Assembly: GCF_002646595.1 (NCBI RefSeq)
Contig: NZ_PDUD01000037.1
Location: 1-64,000, forward strand
DNA length: 64,000 nucleotides
DNA from: Flavilitoribacter nigricans DSM 23189 = NBRC 102662
Lineage (GTDB): Bacteria > Bacteroidota > Bacteroidia > Chitinophagales > Saprospiraceae
Reading direction: 5' to 3'
The notes under the pieces were generated by a model. That model was given only the letters and a program-made list of their open reading frames with translations. It searched no databases and had not been told where the DNA came from. Below are positions 63,032 through 64,000 of the stretch, piece after piece (the first letter of the stretch is position 1; each line of letters begins with the position of its first letter). The translations under genes and the position numbers were made by a program.

Positions 63032-64000
63032 ATGTGCCTACAAAACGCAAGTCTAAACAGAACCCTATCCTTACCCATGATTGCATGCATTATGTTTTGC
63101 TTCTATTCCGGTAGGGTAGGGGCGCAGGCATCCCCGGAGCCGGTCCGGCCACGGATCGTGGTCACTGCCGACCCGGAACTCGATGACAATAATTCCCTCA
63201 TTCGTTTTTTGCTCTACAGCAGCGACCTGAATATTGAAGGCCTCATTTACGCCAGTAGCCAGTTTCACTGGAAGGGAGATGGGAAAGGCACCAAGTGGTT
63301 TGTACCGGGGCGGGAGTACGCCCGTTTCGGCATGGACATCTGTCCCTGTGAATCCTGGCGGTGGGCTGAGGACGAGCGCTTCATCCACGATGCAGTGGAC
63401 GCCTACGAAGCCGTTTATCCTAATCTGAAAATTCACGAACCCAGTTATCCGTCTCCCGATGACCTGCGATCAAAGATACGCTTCGGCAATATTGAATTCG
63501 ACGGGGATATCTCGAAGGATTCTCCGGGCTCCGATCTGATCCGGTCCCTGATCCTGGATGATCAGCCGGGGCAGCTCTTTATCACGGCCTGGGGTGGACA
63601 GAGCACCATCGCCCGGGCGCTGAAGTCCATCCAGGAGGAATACGAATACACGACGGCCTGGGCGGCCATCCAGGATAAAGTATCGCGCAAGGTGGTGCTG
63701 CTGCCGTCCGGTGATCAGGACAATACCTACGCAACTTACATTAAGCCCAATTGGCCGAATATTGAATACCGGCAGTTCAGAGGCGGTCCGCACTACGGGT
63801 ACGGCGCGCAGATCAATGCCGCTCCGGAAAATGCCGGATTCCTCACGCCGGAATGGATGAAAGCGCACGTATCGGATCAGGGACCACTGGGGGATCTGTA
63901 CCGGGTCTGGGGGGATGGTAAGCAGATGGTGCCCGGCGATAAAGTGGATTATTTTGGCCTGTCCGGCTATACCAGTCAGGAATTAAAGGATATGGGCTAT
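63032..64000 (+). CDS. DUF1593 nucleoside-hydrolase-like protein (3' end cut by window)
   Basis: 323 residues are visible with no stop before the window end. The N-terminus has a signal peptide (MIACIMFCFYSGRVGAQA from an alternative ATG at 63077; ATG at 63032 is the first). The mature start RIVVTADPELDDNNSLIRFL matches DUF1593, whose Asp cluster resembles the calcium site of inosine-uridine nucleoside hydrolases. GLIYASSQFHW and LFITAWGGQSTIARAL follow the family. These secreted proteins are often in polysaccharide loci and are proposed to act on sugars; the reaction is not established. A promoter box lies upstream, separate from the sulfatase transcript. Confidence 0.85.
   Translation, partial: MCLQNASLNRTLSLPMIACIMFCFYSGRVGAQASPEPVRPRIVVTADPELDDNNSLIRFLLYSSDLNIEGLIYASSQFHWKGDGKGTKWFVPGREYARFGMDICPCESWRWAEDERFIHDAVDAYEAVYPNLKIHEPSYPSPDDLRSKIRFGNIEFDGDISKDSPGSDLIRSLILDDQPGQLFITAWGGQSTIARALKSIQEEYEYTTAWAAIQDKVSRKVVLLPSGDQDNTYATYIKPNWPNIEYRQFRGGPHYGYGAQINAAPENAGFLTPEWMKAHVSDQGPLGDLYRVWGDGKQMVPGDKVDYFGLSGYTSQELKDMGY

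Overview
The window looks like a chromosomal segment of a free-living, polysaccharide-degrading member of the Bacteroidota. Two SusC/SusD pairs, a one-piece hybrid two-component sensor (propeller, kinase, receiver and AraC domains fused), many lipoproteins with a Cys after a short hydrophobic stretch, and C-terminal type IX secretion (T9SS) sorting domains all point to that phylum. Gene style, REP-like palindromes and heptamer minisatellites at gene ends resemble Saprospiria/Lewinella-type marine bacteria. That finer placement is inference. No rRNA, tRNA or CRISPR array was seen.

Left part (1-24 kb). An orphan LytS-type histidine kinase is followed by a decayed copy of its own leader and start region. 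Next comes a compact + strand cassette of four proteins without signal peptides (3339-8019): a propeller-like protein of unknown function, a class 3 lipase, a small fibre-like protein and an endonuclease/exonuclease/phosphatase-fold enzyme. A SusC/SusD pair on the - strand diverges from a serpin lipoprotein. Then follow an unknown helical protein, a Cys-rich secreted protein, an unknown lipoprotein, a triplicated ~205-bp non-coding repeat, a GH43 glycosidase, a SnoaL/DUF4440-type secreted protein, a large lipoprotein with an alpha/alpha-toroid look, and a lone tyrosine recombinase.

Middle (24-30 kb). After a DUF6250-type lipoprotein comes a - strand run that reads as one operon: two homologous small Cys-motif proteins, an outer-membrane barrel with a CDACGCS start, a His-rich lipoprotein, an MbnP-like protein and a di-heme MbnH/CcpA-type enzyme. 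MbnH and MbnP are known as a copper-linked enzyme/substrate pair, so this run is the best candidate for an under-described periplasmic metal-handling system.

Right part (30-64 kb). This is a large polysaccharide utilisation locus. A 1654-residue T9SS-exported GH30-like enzyme carries many binding modules and converges on a cytoplasmic GH63-type glycosidase. A hybrid two-component regulator then precedes susC, susD, two SusE/F-like surface lipoproteins (DUF4959/5000/5126 and DUF4998/5013), a GH27 alpha-galactosidase-like enzyme with a sorting domain, a 1257-residue protein built from repeated discoidin-like pairs, a second GH27 without a sorting domain, a truncated remnant of another hybrid regulator, a sulfatase, and a DUF1593 nucleoside-hydrolase-like protein cut by the window end. 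GH27 plus sulfatase suggests a sulfated, alpha-galactose-containing glycan. Gene ends in this part often carry hairpins or inverted short-repeat blocks, and the interval before susC holds a candidate operator and a leader hairpin.
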